64,000 nucleotides of DNA from Cervus elaphus (Eukaryota; Chordata; Mammalia; Artiodactyla; Cervidae). The position numbers were made by a program, and so were the translations under genes. The notes under the pieces are model-generated. The model saw nothing but the letters and a program-made list of their open reading frames with translations, searched no databases and was not told the origin of the DNA. Location: assembly GCF_910594005.1 (NCBI RefSeq), contig NC_057815.1, positions 82,507,552 to 82,571,551 of the forward strand. Reading direction: 5' to 3'. Shown here in pieces: positions 21,685-33,716 of this stretch; positions within the stretch are counted from its first letter, which is position 1, and each line of letters starts with the position of its first letter.

Positions 21685-22979
21685 TCCAATGTTAACTTCT
21701 GGGATACACACTTTTCAAAAGCCACTAACCCTAAAGTGATAAGCTGAGAACTAAACCCAAGGGAATTTTCATACTAATGTGGTTGATTTCACCTGGAATA
21801 AGAGGTTATGTTATGTTAAATTTAAAAATTGCTGTCAGTCAGATGTTGTTTTTATAATTTATTGAAATAGTTTAGTATTCCAGTGTCACAAATTTGTCTG
21901 TCCCCTGTTGATTACTGCATTGTCAGGTGGAAATGACACCAGCATGGCAATTAGCCTCATTTACTCTATGGGTGATATCTCAATGGATAAGCTTATATCA
22001 TATTCCACTGCATTCTTATTGGAATAAAATCCTTTCCAGCAATCAATATGTGACTTTTTGCAATCATACTCTGTTATTAATTTTAAGTTGTTGCAGATAA
22101 TGAGTATTTTTCTGAAAAATGCATCTTTGCTTGTTTTAAATCCTGAATGAAATGAAATAAAACATTCAGGAAACAGAATAATAATTTCAGACATCTCATT
22201 TTATATGGTAAGCTTGCAACTAAGATTTATTTCAGTTAAAGTTTTTCAGTTATGCCTTCCCTAATAATATCATTGTATCAATAGTTTATACACTGTAAAA
22301 ATAAATCACTTCAAAAGTCCTTAAAAAAAAGTGATACCAAAACTCAACTGTGTATTACTTCTAGATCTATAATAAAATACCCGTTTTAATTTCACTACTG
22401 TACTCAGCAGTTGTGGTGGATAAAACATTGACCCATTATACTTAGTTTTCATAGGGGCTAATATGGTAGCCTCATTGTAAATGGACAGGTCTAGAAATAG
22501 CCAAAGCCTGGAGATAGGTTTCTGCCAAAATAGAATATTCTGAAATAGGCCAATAGGCAGAAATTGTGGTTTGTGGATAGGATATCAGAGTGAAGAAGGA
22601 AGGGGATAATTTAGCAGTAGAGTATAGATGAGTGGTGAGGATGCTTAACTGACATTTTTTGATTTTGGATATCTTATGATAAAAACACAGGAACACAGTG
22701 AGTGATCTATAAGTTAATCAATATGCTCAGTAGAGAAAGGCTAGAATTTGTGTATCAAGCAAGACTCCAAGAGTAAAGGAAAATAAGATGTAACTTTTTT
22801 TACCTGTTTTATATGTGGAATACATTGGAGCCTGACAAGTTAGGTTGGCTATACAACTATTTTGAGGTGGAATGTGGATGTCAACCCATATCTTCTAACT
22901 ATAAATCCCAGTCAAAATCAATTATATCAGTTTTCTCTACTTAACAATAACAGTAATAATAATAGTGCTTACTGAAAAT
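21685..22979. other. No gene; 1.3 kb of unrecognised AT-rich DNA
   Basis: Only short open frames without domains and no recognised repeat. Confidence 0.45.
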
Positions 22980-23150
22980 GAACTCACTACTAAACATTTC
23001 ATATATTCTGTATCTAATTTATATAATGACTCACTGAAGATACAGCATTATCCCCATTTTGAATATAAGTAAACAAAAGATTAGAGAAGTAAACAACTAA
23101 ATCTGTGGCCACCTGATTCCAAAGACCAAACTCATAGTCACTTATAATAA
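22980..23150 (-). repeat. MIR SINE, minus strand
   Basis: Antisense MIR order: ATTATCCCCATTTTGAATAT, then AGATTAGAGAAGTAAACAAC and ATTCCAAAGACCAAACTCAT. It is typical of a diverged MIR. Confidence 0.7.
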
Positions 23151-23289
23151 AAATCTCTTGTTAGTAAATTTCAGGAATGGAATCTGAGGGTGGGTCTGTT
23201 ATGAAAATGCAATTTGTAGTCATGCCTTTTAATATATGTTCCTCTTGGCTTGGTGGAGAGTCTGTGTACCTCTTTTAATAATTATGATC

Positions 23290-23535
23290 AAAGTCAACTC
23301 TTCAGTTCCTGTAGTCTCTGCTGTTTTAACCGAAGTAGTCCAAATAGCCCACCATCCCTTCCTGTCTTGGACTCATCAAATGAATTTTCTTTATAACATT
23401 CTTTTAACTGGCATGATCTTATTTAGATATTTGCTTACATGCTGTGTGTCTTTCTCTACTAAATGTAAGCTCCAAAACAATCATATCTGTTTATTCACTA
23501 TTTATATGTATATTGCACTTGTTAAGTCATTTCAC
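23290..23535 (+). repeat. L2-like LINE 3' end
   Basis: TCTCTACTAAATGTAAGCTC and TCATATCTGTTTATTCACT match the usual L2 3' words around 'actagactgtgagctcc...'. Weak but consistent over about 200 bp. Confidence 0.45.
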
Positions 23536-23544
23536 TTGTATCTT

Positions 23545-24062
23545 ATGACCAACCTAGACAGCATATTAAAAAACAGAGACATTACTTTGTCAACAAAGGT
23601 CTGTCTAGTCAAGGCTATGGTTTTTCCAGTCATCATGTATGGATGTGAGAGTTGGACTATAAAGAAAACTGAGCACCAAAGAATTGATGATTTTGAACTG
23701 TGGTGTTGGTGAAGACTCTTGAGAGTCCCTTGGACTGCAAGGAGATCCAACCAGTCCATCCTAAAGGAGATCAGTCCTGAATGTTCATTGGAAGGGCTGA
23801 TGCTGAAGCTGAAACTCCAATACTTTGGCCACCTGATACAAAGAGCTGACTCATTTGAAAAGACCCTAATGCTGGGAAAGACTGAGGGCAGGAGGAGAAG
23901 GGGATGATGGAGGATGAGATGGTTGGATGGCATCACTGACTCAGTGGACATAAGTTTGGATGAACTCTGGGGAGTTGGTGATGAACAGGGAGGCCTGGTG
24001 TGCTGCAATGCATGGGGTCGCAGAGTCGGACACGACTGAGCGACTGAACTGAACTGAACTGA
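23545..24062 (+). mobile_element. BovB LINE, short 3' copy
   Basis: It runs from ATGACCAACCTAGACAGC (thumb region) through the conserved C-terminal block (encoding [17 protein letters not shown]) to the tail of GAACT repeats at about 24062. The frame breaks at 23710, where a stop replaces the expected codon. The 199-codon minus-strand frame here is antisense. ATTTCAC-like words on both sides may be the target duplication. Confidence 0.92.
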
Positions 24063-24439
24063 ATGATAAAATGATTTCACATATGTGATGGAACAGCTAT
24101 TTAACAAATGGTTATTGCAAAAATAAAACATTATGTGATATCAGAAATCAATTTTAGATTGGAGTGGTAAATAATAGAAATAAAATCATTGAGATGTAGA
24201 AATATGTATTTATTAAATCTCTAGAGGAAATTTTCCTAAATTTAAAAGCAATGAAGGAAATTAAAAGAAAAAATTTAATACTCATGTATGTATAAAAAGC
24301 AATGACCATTATTAATTAAAAAGATTAAAAATGGAATATAAGAAATTTTACCAAAAGTAAAACACACCATAAACAAAAGATACATCTAATTCCCTGCTTA
24401 TAAATTATCAAATATAAAAAATAAAAATGTATAATGTTG
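24063..24439. other. No gene; AT-rich
   Basis: Nothing recognised apart from A-rich stretches. Confidence 0.4.
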
Positions 24440-24720
24440 TTGTGATAAATCTTGCATCACTGTACGAAGGTGAGTTAGTATAACTACTTGGATAAACAAA
24501 TCGGCATCACCTAACGATGGTTTGAGCTTTTAGTTCCATTACATAAAAACTAATGTAATAAAATAAACTAAAACTAGAAAAAAAAAAATCTTCATTTCCA
24601 AGTGTGATTTGGAGGAGATTATAGTTAATTTTAAAAGGAAACTTCATAAGTACTTAACTATAGGTGAATAATTAAGTAAATTATGATACAGAAGCATATC
24701 TGTATCTCCAAATTTATTAT
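24440..24720 (+). repeat. Possible ancient L1 ORF2 end
   Basis: The order of words (GGTGAGTTAGTATAACTACT, GGCATCACCTAACGATGG, AGTAAATTATGATACAGAAG) resembles the final part of old L1 ORF2. Very diverged. Confidence 0.35.
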
Positions 24721-24860
24721 TTTTAAGGAATAAATGTGCTTAATGTTTTAAGAAATAAAAGTAAAATAAGACTTAGAGTTTATATAAAGTATATATGATA
24801 AAATAAAAAATTATATAATAGTATCAAAATGTTCACAGTGGTTATCTGTGGAAGTGAACT

Positions 24861-24894
24861 AAGATATATATATATACTATATATATATATCTTT
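24861..24894. repeat. AT-rich perfect palindrome
   Basis: AAGATATATATAT and its complement ATATATATATCTT face each other across a CTA centre, so the strand can fold into a hairpin. Built from TA microsatellite units. Confidence 0.8.
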
Positions 24895-26557
24895 TCTTTT
24901 CTGTGCTTTCCAGGTATAATATGTGTAGGGCTAAATTTAATATTTTAATCTAAAATTCTAAATATTTAGGTAACATTTCTAGTCAGCATCTATTCTTATT
25001 TTTTTCCTCAAGAGCATCTTTTCATTTTGTGTGTGATTTTATATTAAGAAGTCTGCATAAATATATTTGAGGGAGCTCACCAACAGTATCCTGATATCTA
25101 AAGGCTGTATTTTCAGTTTATGATTTTTGGCATATAATTGTAGCTTATGCCATAAGGATTGGGTGCATACAATATGCTACTCCTTCTGTTACAATTTTTG
25201 TGTTAAGTGATTATTTATCTTTTCCATTACAATCAAGGTTAAGAAACATTGGCATCCATTTCCTGAATCCCTGCCAATGGAAACTGCTTCACATTTACTT
25301 CTGACTAATGTTCTCGTCACTAGATTTAGATAATTTTCTTAAAAAAGAAGTGAGCATCCTAGAGCCTTATTAGCAAACTACTTAATATAATACACAAATT
25401 AATGCATGTGAATTAATGCATCTAATTGTGACTGTTTGCTCAGGGTACACTTATCTTTGTTCCCTCTTTTAATTTTTATTTTTTGTCTTTGTTCTGTGAT
25501 TTTCACTCTAGTACATTATCACTGTAGAGAAGCAACGGAAAATAAGCAATAGTATATCTAACAGCAGTAGTATGATTACCTAAATTCTATGGGTTGAAAT
25601 TAACAGACTATTTGGATTTGCACCTCGGAAATACCTACCACATCTCGAGACTTTAGTTTCCTATAAACTCAATTATGAAAACCAAAAAGGGAACAAAAGC
25701 TGTATCCCAAAGTTCAGGGTTACAGTGAGTGATGGAAAATGATATTGAAAGACCTAGAAATTAAAGTCAGTGGAAAGACTGGAAGAAATGAACAGAATAT
25801 TTTATAAAATATATATGTAGCAATTATTTGAAACAGGAAACTGGATGTTCAAATGACTGAATGTCATTGAAATAAAATATTTTATCTAAATATAATAACT
25901 AATGTTTTAAAAACACTATTTAAATATAATTTCAACTGAGCTTTGGAAAATAAATGTTAAAATTATGTAAGTTATTCAACTTTATATTTTTAACACCCAA
26001 AGGTTGTAATACACCAACAAATTATTTTACCAATACACCAACAATACAATGTTATTACACCAAATAAAATAACAGGTAATGGATACAAATACATCTAAGA
26101 ATAACATGGGCTATAAATTTCCCGCCTTTTCCCTACCACAAGTAAAACAACTAAAATGTCTTTTAGATTGCTCACTCTTATGTCTATAAAAATAACTTTC
26201 CAGATAAGCGGTGTCACAAGCAATAATTTCACAGACCAGAGAAGAGATACAAAATGGAATCGAATTGAAGATTTGATAAATAACAATTTGACACACAAAT
26301 CAAAATAGCTAGTTTCTATTTGAGAAGAAGGAATGGACAAAACTTAAATATGTAGAAAAAATAATCCTCAAAGAAAACATACTACTTCCTTATTTAGTCT
26401 GAAAAATTCACAGAACAGAACCCGTGGGAATTTATAGTGAGATTTCAAGAGGCTAAGTAAAATTTTATCAAAGACTAAGGGAAATTGGAACACAGGTGTC
26501 CTTCAAATAAGCTCATAGCTGAGAACTCAATAATTTGAACTCCTTTAAGGCCGGTGA
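24895..26557. other. No gene; 1.7 kb unrecognised
   Basis: AT-rich DNA. Open frames of up to about 80 codons near 26095-26340 (minus) have no recognisable motif. Confidence 0.45.
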
Positions 26558-26677
26558 GGGGCTTCCCTGAAAGCTTAGTTGGTAAAGAATCTGCCTGCAA
26601 TATAGGAGACCCTGGTTTGATCCCTGGGTCAGGAAGATCCCCTGGAGAAGGGATAGGCTACCCACTCCAATATTCTT
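26558..26677 (+). mobile_element. Bov-tA SINE, 3' truncated, first of a head-to-tail pair
   Basis: Head and half the body (GGGGCTTCCCTGAAAGCTTA to CCACTCCAATATTCTT), then it stops exactly where a second head begins at 26678. Either the second copy inserted into this one or a template switch joined them. Confidence 0.9.
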
Positions 26678-26885
26678 GGGCTTCCCTGGTGGCTCAGATG
26701 GTAAAGAATCCACTTGCAATGACGGAGACCTGGGTTTGATCCCTGGTATCAGAAGATCCCCTGAAGGAGGGCATGGCAACCCACTCTAGTATTCTAGCCT
26801 GGAGAATCCTCAAGGACAGAGGAGCCTGGCAGGATGCAGTCTGTGGCGTCACAAAGAGTCGGACATGACTGAGCAACTAAGCATA
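26678..26885 (+). mobile_element. Bov-tA SINE, second of a head-to-tail pair
   Basis: Complete from GGGCTTCCCTGGTGGCTCAG to the tail GGACATGACTGAGCAACTAA. It abuts the truncated copy on its left with no spacer. Confidence 0.93.
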
Positions 26886-26971
26886 CATACAATAACTATG
26901 ATGAGAATGTGATTGAGATTTTTTAAATGAATAATTCAAGATATTTAACTTCATACCTCTTAGGAGGACAG

Positions 26972-27015
26972 TAACTTAAGTCTTAAGAATTTTCATAACT
27001 TAAGTCTTAAGAATT
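26972..27015. repeat. 24-bp tandem repeat, two units
   Basis: TAACTTAAGTCTTAAGAATT occurs at 26972 and 26996. Each unit contains the short palindrome CTTAAG twice. Confidence 0.9.
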
Positions 27016-27219
27016 GTAAGAAAATACATTTCTGTTGTTTAAGTTGTGCAGTCAATGATAACTTTTTAATGGCAAACTGAGGGGGCAATATTTTAAAGAA
27101 CCTATTAGTAACAATGACCAGAGTAAAATATATGGAAAACGGATACACTAGGAAAAAGAGCAGTATAAACTAATATATAAAATGGCAACAGTAGAAAACA
27201 AAAGTACATCTACAGTGTG

Positions 27220-27530
27220 TTTATAATTGTGTTTTGTATTGGTTTCTTAGACTTTTGTATCACATTGCTACAAACCGACAGTTTAAATCAACAGAAATTT
27301 GTGTTCTCATTGTTCTGGAGGCCAGAATCCAAAGTCAGTTTCTCTGGATCAGAATCAAGATGTCAGCAGGGCCACGTTCCCTCTAGAAGCTTGATGGTTG
27401 AATTTGTTCCTTGCCTTTCTGGTGGCCATCAGTATTCCCTATTGTGTAGCCACATCATCTGATGCTCCATCTCCATCACCCACATTATCCTCTCTGTGTG
27501 TCTACTCCATCTCCCTTCCTGTTTATATGA
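27220..27530 (-). mobile_element. MaLR/MLT-type LTR fragment, minus strand
   Basis: Antisense LTR words in order: TATCACATTGCTACAAACC, TAAATCAACAGAAATTTGTG, GTTCTGGAGGCCAGAATCC, and GTCAGCAGGGCCACGTTCCC. Non-coding and diverged. Confidence 0.6.
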
Positions 27531-28870
27531 GAGAGTATACAGTATATGTGATTACATTTAAGGTCTGGGTAACGGAGGATCATTCCTTCAAGATTCTGAA
27601 TTTAAGACTATCTACATATCTGTAAGTTTCTGCTTTTTAATTTTTTTGTCATGTTAGGTAACATTAATGAGTTCCAAGGAGAATGGATGTGGTTATTTTG
27701 TGGTGGATTTTTTTTTGTAGCCTACCATAAATGATTTGCTTGTGGGTATTTTAAAATCCTCCTAAGAAATACTACAAATTTATATTGTAATGAATGGATG
27801 TTTATATTTGGGGAAATTTTTATTATTTTATTTTATTCTTATTTTATCATTTCCCCAATTTTCAAATAGCTGTTAATCTTTAAGAAAACAAACATTTTTA
27901 CTTTCAAGCATATTCTTTACTTTCATGACCTAAATCTACTTACCAATAAAACTAGACATGGAATCCATATTGTCATATAATCTTTTCATTACAATGGCTT
28001 AATTCATATGAAAAATGTTACCTAAAAAGTCATATAAATATATTTATTTTTGACACTGAATATTACCTTTAAGATAGCTGAACTGATAAGCAAAAGAGTA
28101 TTGAAACATTTATTCTTTTATATTATAATGGAAGTCATAAACTTCTTACTGAATTATACATACTGTAAAGAAAGAGAAGTAGAAAACAAACAGTATATAA
28201 GGGTTAACAAATGTAAATACCATCATTTAAGAATAAAGCAGAAATTGATATTTTGTTTTTATTGTTTGCTTAATTGGTTTTAAATTTAAAATCCAAATAT
28301 ATAGAGTAAGTTTTATATATAAAATGTCAAGTAAAAATGTTTTTTACTTTTGGCACTGTGCTCACACCAGAGCTTTCTTCAATGACCTTCACCAGAAGAA
28401 AACTTCAAATTGTACCTAAAACAACATGCAGGTGAAAAATATCTAATTTTATTGCTTCAGTAACTCAAAAAATGGAGAATGGAATTCACCAAATTTTCAG
28501 TGAAAATTCTCATTTAGGAATGAGAAGGAAAATGATGATGAATTTCAAGCCAATACATTTTTGAAGGCCATAAGTGGCAGCAAATAGGACTTATCAAGAA
28601 ATGCCTCCTCAGCTCCAGCAATAGAGTAATGGCATAAAGCTATAATAAGCACAATCAATTTTTATTAAACAAAAATAGGAAAAAAGCCTGTGAATTCTTT
28701 TGTCAGTCACACTAGTACTGGAGTCATCTCCAAGATAGATAATGTTGTGAATAAATGATTTTCTCGAGTTTTAGTAAGCTTTTTTAGGAACAAACCCCCA
28801 AATCTCACATTTTATTAATAGAACCACTGTAATCTTTTAACATTAAGAAATTGGTATAATTAACAATTGG
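27531..28870. other. No gene; 1.3 kb unrecognised AT-rich DNA
   Basis: No domain-bearing ORF and no repeat I can name. A T9 run near 27707 is the only simple feature. Confidence 0.45.
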
Positions 28871-29111
28871 TGCTTCCCAGGTTGTGCAAAAGGCAGTAAA
28901 GAAGCCACCTGCCAATGCAGGACACACAAGAGATGAGGGTTCAACCCTTGAAGACTGGGAAGACCCCCTAGAGAAGGAAATGGCAACCCACTCCAATATT
29001 CTTGCTTGAAAAATTCCATGGACAGGGAGCCTGTTGGGTTACAGTCCATGGAATAGCAAAGAGTCAAATCAGACACAACTGAGCAAATGAACACATGTAT
29101 ATACACATAAG
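28871..29111 (+). mobile_element. Bov-tA SINE with target duplication
   Basis: Head (TGCTTCCCAGGTTGTGC), body, and tail with ATCAGACACAACTGAGC. TAACAATTGG (28861-28870) and TAACAATTTG (29112-29121) form a 10-bp target duplication with one mismatch. Confidence 0.92.
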
Positions 29112-29180
29112 TAACAATTTGTCATGCCTTTAATCCTTATCTGTAATATACATTTTTTTTTTAACCTCTCTGAAATAGCA

Positions 29181-30400
29181 GTGAACTTCCAGTTGTTCAA
29201 GCTGGTTTTAGAAAAGGCAGAGGAACCAGAGATCAAATTGCCAACATTCACTGGATCATCAAAAAAAGCAAGAGAGTTCCAGAAAAATATCTATTTCTGC
29301 TTTATTGACTATGCCATAGCCTTTGACTGTGTGAATCACAATAAACTGTGGAAAATTCTGAAAGAGATGGGCATACCAGACCACCTGACCTGCCTCTTGA
29401 GAAACGTGTTTGCAGGTCAGGAAGCAAGAGTTAGAACTGGACATGGACCAACAAATTGGTTCGAAATAGGAAAAGGAGTACATTAAGGCTGTATATTGTC
29501 AGCCTGCTTATTTAACTTATATGCAGAGTACATCATGAGAAAGACTGGGCTGGAAGAAGCACAAGCTGGAATCAAGATTGCCAGGAGAAACATCAATAAC
29601 CTCAAATATGCAGATGACACCACCTTTATGGCAGAAAGTGAAGAGGAACTGAAAAACCTGTTGATGAAAATGAAAGAGGAGAGTGAAAAAGTTGGCTTAA
29701 AGCTCAACATTCAGAAAACTAAGATCAAGGCATCTGGTTCCATCACTTCATGGCAAATAGATGGGGAAACAGTGGAAGCAGTGTCAGACTTTGTTTTTTT
29801 TGGGGGGGCTCCAAAATCACTGCAGATGGTGATCGAAGCCATGTAAATTAAAAGACACTTACTCCTTGGAAGGATGGTTATGACCAACCTAGATAGCATA
29901 TTAAAAAGCAGAGACATTACTTTGCCAACAAAGGTCCATCTAGTCAAGGCTATGGTTTTTCCAGTGGTCATCTATGGATGTGAGAGTTGGACTGTGAAGA
30001 AAGCTGAGCACTGAAGAATTGATGCTTTTGAACTGTGGTGTTGGAGAAGACTCTTGAGAGTCCCTTGGACTGCAAGGAGATCCAACCAGTCCATCCTAAA
30101 GGAGATCAGTCCTGGATGTTCATTGGAAGGACTGATGCTGAAGCTGAAACTCCAATACTTTGGCCACCTCATGCAAAGAATTGACTCATTGGAAAAGACC
30201 CTGATGCTGGGAGGGATTGGGGGCAGGAGGAGAAGGGGACGACAGAGGATGAGATGACTGGATGGCATCACCGACTCAATGGACATGAGTTTGAGGAGTT
30301 TAAGCTCCAGGAGTTGGTGATGGACAGGGAGGCCTGGCGTTCTGCGATTCATGGGGTGGGAAAGAGTCAGACACAACTGATTGAACTGAACTGAACTGAT
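29181..30400 (+). mobile_element. BovB LINE, 1.2 kb, covering most of the RT domain
   Basis: The encoded protein runs from the RT fingers (FIDYAIAFDCVNHNKLW, with an RT motif A-type Asp) through the motif before the palm loop (GCILSACLFNLYAE), the catalytic YADD at 29607-29618, thumb and C terminus. A stop at about 29484 and a frameshift near 29800 break the frame. The tail ends in GAACTGAACTGA at about 30400. It is the plus-strand copy with the most RT sequence in the window. It lacks the endonuclease domain and is not functional. Confidence 0.93.
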
Positions 30401-31484
30401 AATGCAAGAGGTTGGGTGTTTGAGTCTTAAACATGATATGTTTATGCGTTTATTTGTGTTTTTGCTTTCTGTAAGTATCACTATTTTTTCTTGTCTTGTA
30501 TCATCATCATCATTATGACCATCACTATTGAAGTACTTAAACCATATTTTTTATATTTGCAAAATACTTTAAAAATTATTTTTATCTGGTGTCATAAGAA
30601 CACTAAAATTAAGCTCCCAGAACTCTAGCTGTTTATGTCAGGGAAATTAGTGAAAACAAATCATTAATTAAATTCACATCAAACCATCAACAAACTTTTT
30701 TCAAGTGTCAAAAAGAATTGCACCAGATGTTGTTAAACAGGAGAAGACTTTCTTCAAGACCATTACAATAGGATTCAAGACCGTTGCTTCAGAGGCAAGA
30801 AATGGAACTCAACTCCTCTGAAACAAATGGCAGGAGGTTTTTAAATGCTGGAGTGAGCTAATAAACAAGATACCAGAGCCCTTTGGAGGGAAAGCTGGTG
30901 AATGTGATGATTCAGTCTGTGCTAATTGGTGCTTGTTATGAAAGTTAGGTTCCTAACCTTCTCCAGAAACTAGGAGACAGGGGCCCTATCTTTCTTGAGG
31001 ATTATCTTGCAAAGAAGGAATGGGTCTTAGTTCCTTTGGGAATCAGTTTTTCATCCCGGATCTGTAGTAATTCATATAAACTGGACTTTAGATCTAAAGT
31101 CTTAATTAGATAACATTCATTCACATGTATTTCTCTGTTAACCATCTGCATTATGAAGTATCTATTAATGATTTCATTATAAATCTCACCACCAATAACC
31201 ATCTGGCTACTAGTTCCTCATTCCAGTTACAAAAACTGCTTAGTCTTGAATATAGAATAATGATAATAGAGTTTGATAACTCCAATAAAAGATTACAGAT
31301 TTTCATTGAATTATAGAACAATAGGTAAAGTACTTCCTAATAATGCTAGGAATAATATTTAAAGTGAAAATGGTTTTAGAATTCATGGTAGAGGGTTCAA
31401 TTGACATAAATATAATACTTAGGAAAATTAGTGTAAGCAATTAAGATGATGTGAAATCTCCTTTCTATGGAAATACAGAGTAGA
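30401..31484. other. No gene; includes a possible old LTR at about 30715-31020
   Basis: The stretch 30715-31020 has a GC content and word make-up (GGAGAAGACTTTCTTCAAGA, TTTAAATGCTGGAGTGAGC) unlike the AT-rich flanks and reads like an old LTR, but I cannot name it. The rest is unrecognised. Confidence 0.35.
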
Positions 31485-31541
31485 TCATTATTTTCTGCAT
31501 GTATGTTAGCATGCTTCTACCTAATCATGGGGAAATAAAAA
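31485..31541 (+). repeat. 56-bp dispersed duplication, copy 1
   Basis: This block (TCATTATTTTCTGCATGTAT onward to GGGGAAATAAAAA) recurs at 32736-32792 with two substitutions. It is not part of any repeat family I recognise. Confidence 0.9.
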
Positions 31542-32260
31542 AATGATTTCTTAAACTGGAATACATTACTATAATTTTACATTAACTAGATCAGTAACAG
31601 TAAAATCAATTTTGTTTGGCCAGTTTTGTGAGGAAAATGACATTTAATATTTTTAAATATTAAAAAAATGTTTAAGAGTAATCTGAAATCTTGTCTAATA
31701 GGTGATTTTCAAAGTAAGATATAGGCCCATACATAGATGAATTTTAGATACCTTTCTTGTAAACCACCAACTAAATAAATAATTATCTCTCCTCCATTTT
31801 TACTGGCAACTTATGAGTAATTCCATAGTCATTCATTCCTAATGTTACAAAGATTTACTTACTGGTGAACTAAGAAGTTATTAATTGCTTAAATATATTA
31901 ATAATATTCTTAAGCAGAAATGGACAATGAAGTGCTTATGATTGTTTCATGTGTTTTAAATAATATCAAGTCTACTATATAGCTTATATTAATTTATAAC
32001 TGCTATAAGCAGAGTTTATAAAATAAGTAGTTATAGTTATATTGATGTTGCATTTTTCATTATAAACACATGAGTTCAAGTTCTCTTATTTGTATTAAAC
32101 AGTTCATGTATGTTTCTCTCTAATTCATCATTATTTGAGGTTTTTTCTACTAAGACAAGGAAATAAGTATGATAGATAGTTTGAGTTGGCAAAAATTAGA
32201 AACAAAAACTGAGTTTACTATTTGAATTTTTCATTTTTCAATATATTATCTTGAAATATT
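31542..32260. other. No gene; unrecognised AT-rich DNA
   Basis: Nothing supported. Confidence 0.4.
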
Positions 32261-32609
32261 GTTGTTTAGTGGCTAAGTCACGTCCGACTCTTCATGACCC
32301 CATGGACTGTGGCCTGCCAGGCTCCTCTATCCATGGAATTTTCTGGGCATTTCTGGAAAATGGGTTGACATTTCCCTCTCAAGGCTATCTTCCTGACCCA
32401 GGGATCAAACCTGAGTCTCCTGCATTGCAGGCAGATTCTTTTACCCTGGAGAAGGAAATGGCAACCCATTCCAGTATTCTTGCCTGGAAAATCCCATGGA
32501 CGGAGGAGCCTGGTGGGCTACAGTTCATGGGGTCGCAAAGAGTCGGACACGACTGAGTGACTTCACTTTCACTTTCTTTTGCTTGACCACTGAGCCACCA
32601 GGGAAGCCC
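32261..32609 (-). mobile_element. Bov-tA SINE, minus strand, split by an opposite Bov-tA (outer element)
   Basis: Antisense tail and body occupy 32261-32442 and stop inside the GCAGGCAGATTC word. The antisense head (GACCACTGAGCCACCAGGGA then AGCCC) resumes at 32581. The interval between is a plus-strand Bov-tA piece. Confidence 0.92.
32443..32573 (+). mobile_element. 5'-truncated Bov-tA nested in the outer Bov-tA
   Basis: It begins inside the body at CCTGGAGAAGGAAATGGC with no tRNA head and runs to the tail CTGAGTGACTTCACTTTCA. TTCTTTT at 32436-32442 and 32574-32580 is its 7-bp target duplication, made from the outer SINE. The missing head shows that truncation also affects SINE insertions. 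Confidence 0.92.
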
Positions 32610-32735
32610 ATTTTGAAGTTTACAGACCTTTATTTTTAATACAAATTATTTATAATACTAATAATTTAAATTCATGTTTTATCAGAAATGAAAAACTGAA
32701 ATTGGGATTTCTTCTTCTTCTCTTTTTTTTATTTT

Positions 32736-32792
32736 TCATTATTTTCTGCATGTATGTTAGCGTGTTTCTACCTAATCATGGGGAAATAAAAA
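32736..32792 (+). repeat. 56-bp dispersed duplication, copy 2
   Basis: Same strand as copy 1 at 31485-31541, with two substitutions (A to G, C to T). The spacing is about 1,251 bp. Confidence 0.9.
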
Positions 32793-32896
32793 CATGCACC
32801 TCTGTATAACAGTTTAAGGTTTTGGGCAAAAGATTTTCTCCCTTTAGGAGTCAGTTTTCTCACCTGCAACCTGAAGGATTGAATTAAATGATCTTG

Positions 32897-32959
32897 ACAA
32901 AAACCACTACAATATTGTAAAGTAATTAGCCTGCAACTAATAAAAATAAATGGAAAAAA
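32897..32959 (+). mobile_element. 63-bp L1 3'-end insertion
   Basis: Only the last bases of a ruminant L1 3' UTR (CCACTACAATATTGTAAAG, GCAACTAATAAAAATAAATG) and an A tail. AAATGATCTTG flanks it at 32886-32896 and 32960-32970, an 11-bp perfect target duplication. The same 3' end occurs at the ends of the L1 copies at 16459 and 45316. Confidence 0.92.
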
Positions 32960-32970
32960 AAATGATCTTG

Positions 32971-33640
32971 GTTCATTGCATATCTATGTTTATGAGACAT
33001 TATGGATTCACACAAGATGCATCAGGTGGGATATAATCAATCAAGCTGGCTGATTAGATCAGCCTAGTAATATACTAACATCAGTAATGTGTTGTTTTCA
33101 CAGTTGTGACATTGCTGCCACAATCTGCTTCTTCCTCTTAACCAAACTGCTTGATTTCAAGTTCCTTTAAAGACAGCAATATTGTATCTGATTGCAAAAA
33201 GATATCCCAAATATAAATCCTGAAAGCTGATTAAGAAATGCAGAGAGAAAACATGTAAGAAAGTGCAAACGCAAGTATCAAACAAAAACAACACACCAGA
33301 ACTATTTATTACCAGCAATCAAATGTGACACTTTTCAGTTCTAATCAAAATATTATGAACATTTGTAGACATTTTGGCAACAATAGAATGCCATGAATCT
33401 CTAACTGGGGCAACATCCCCAGAAGGAACATTGAATTGCAATATGGAGTATCAGCTGGGAACATCAGATTTTCAATGATTCTGCAGTGAAATTTTGGACT
33501 TTATTTTTAAAATTAAATCAGGAATTAAAATTGGTCAAGCTTTCTTTGATTATTTTTGAGGGGGAGGCATGGGGTGGATGTCTGTATGTGCTGTGAGTGA
33601 TGGCAAATTAAGATATTTTTATGATTTTGGAGGACTTATT
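32971..33640. other. No gene; unrecognised
   Basis: No supported feature. Confidence 0.4.
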
Positions 33641-33716
33641 GTTGGAGCTAAGGATCCATTGAGAAGATAATGCTTCTCAATACTTTTCAGAGGCTCATCA
33701 AGCTTGTTACTTTACT
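33641..33716 (+). repeat. 76-bp direct repeat flanking the LTR, left copy
   Basis: Identical over all 76 bases to 34204-34279. It starts GTTGGAGCTAAGGATCC and ends GTTACTTTACT, directly against the LTR. Confidence 0.98.
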
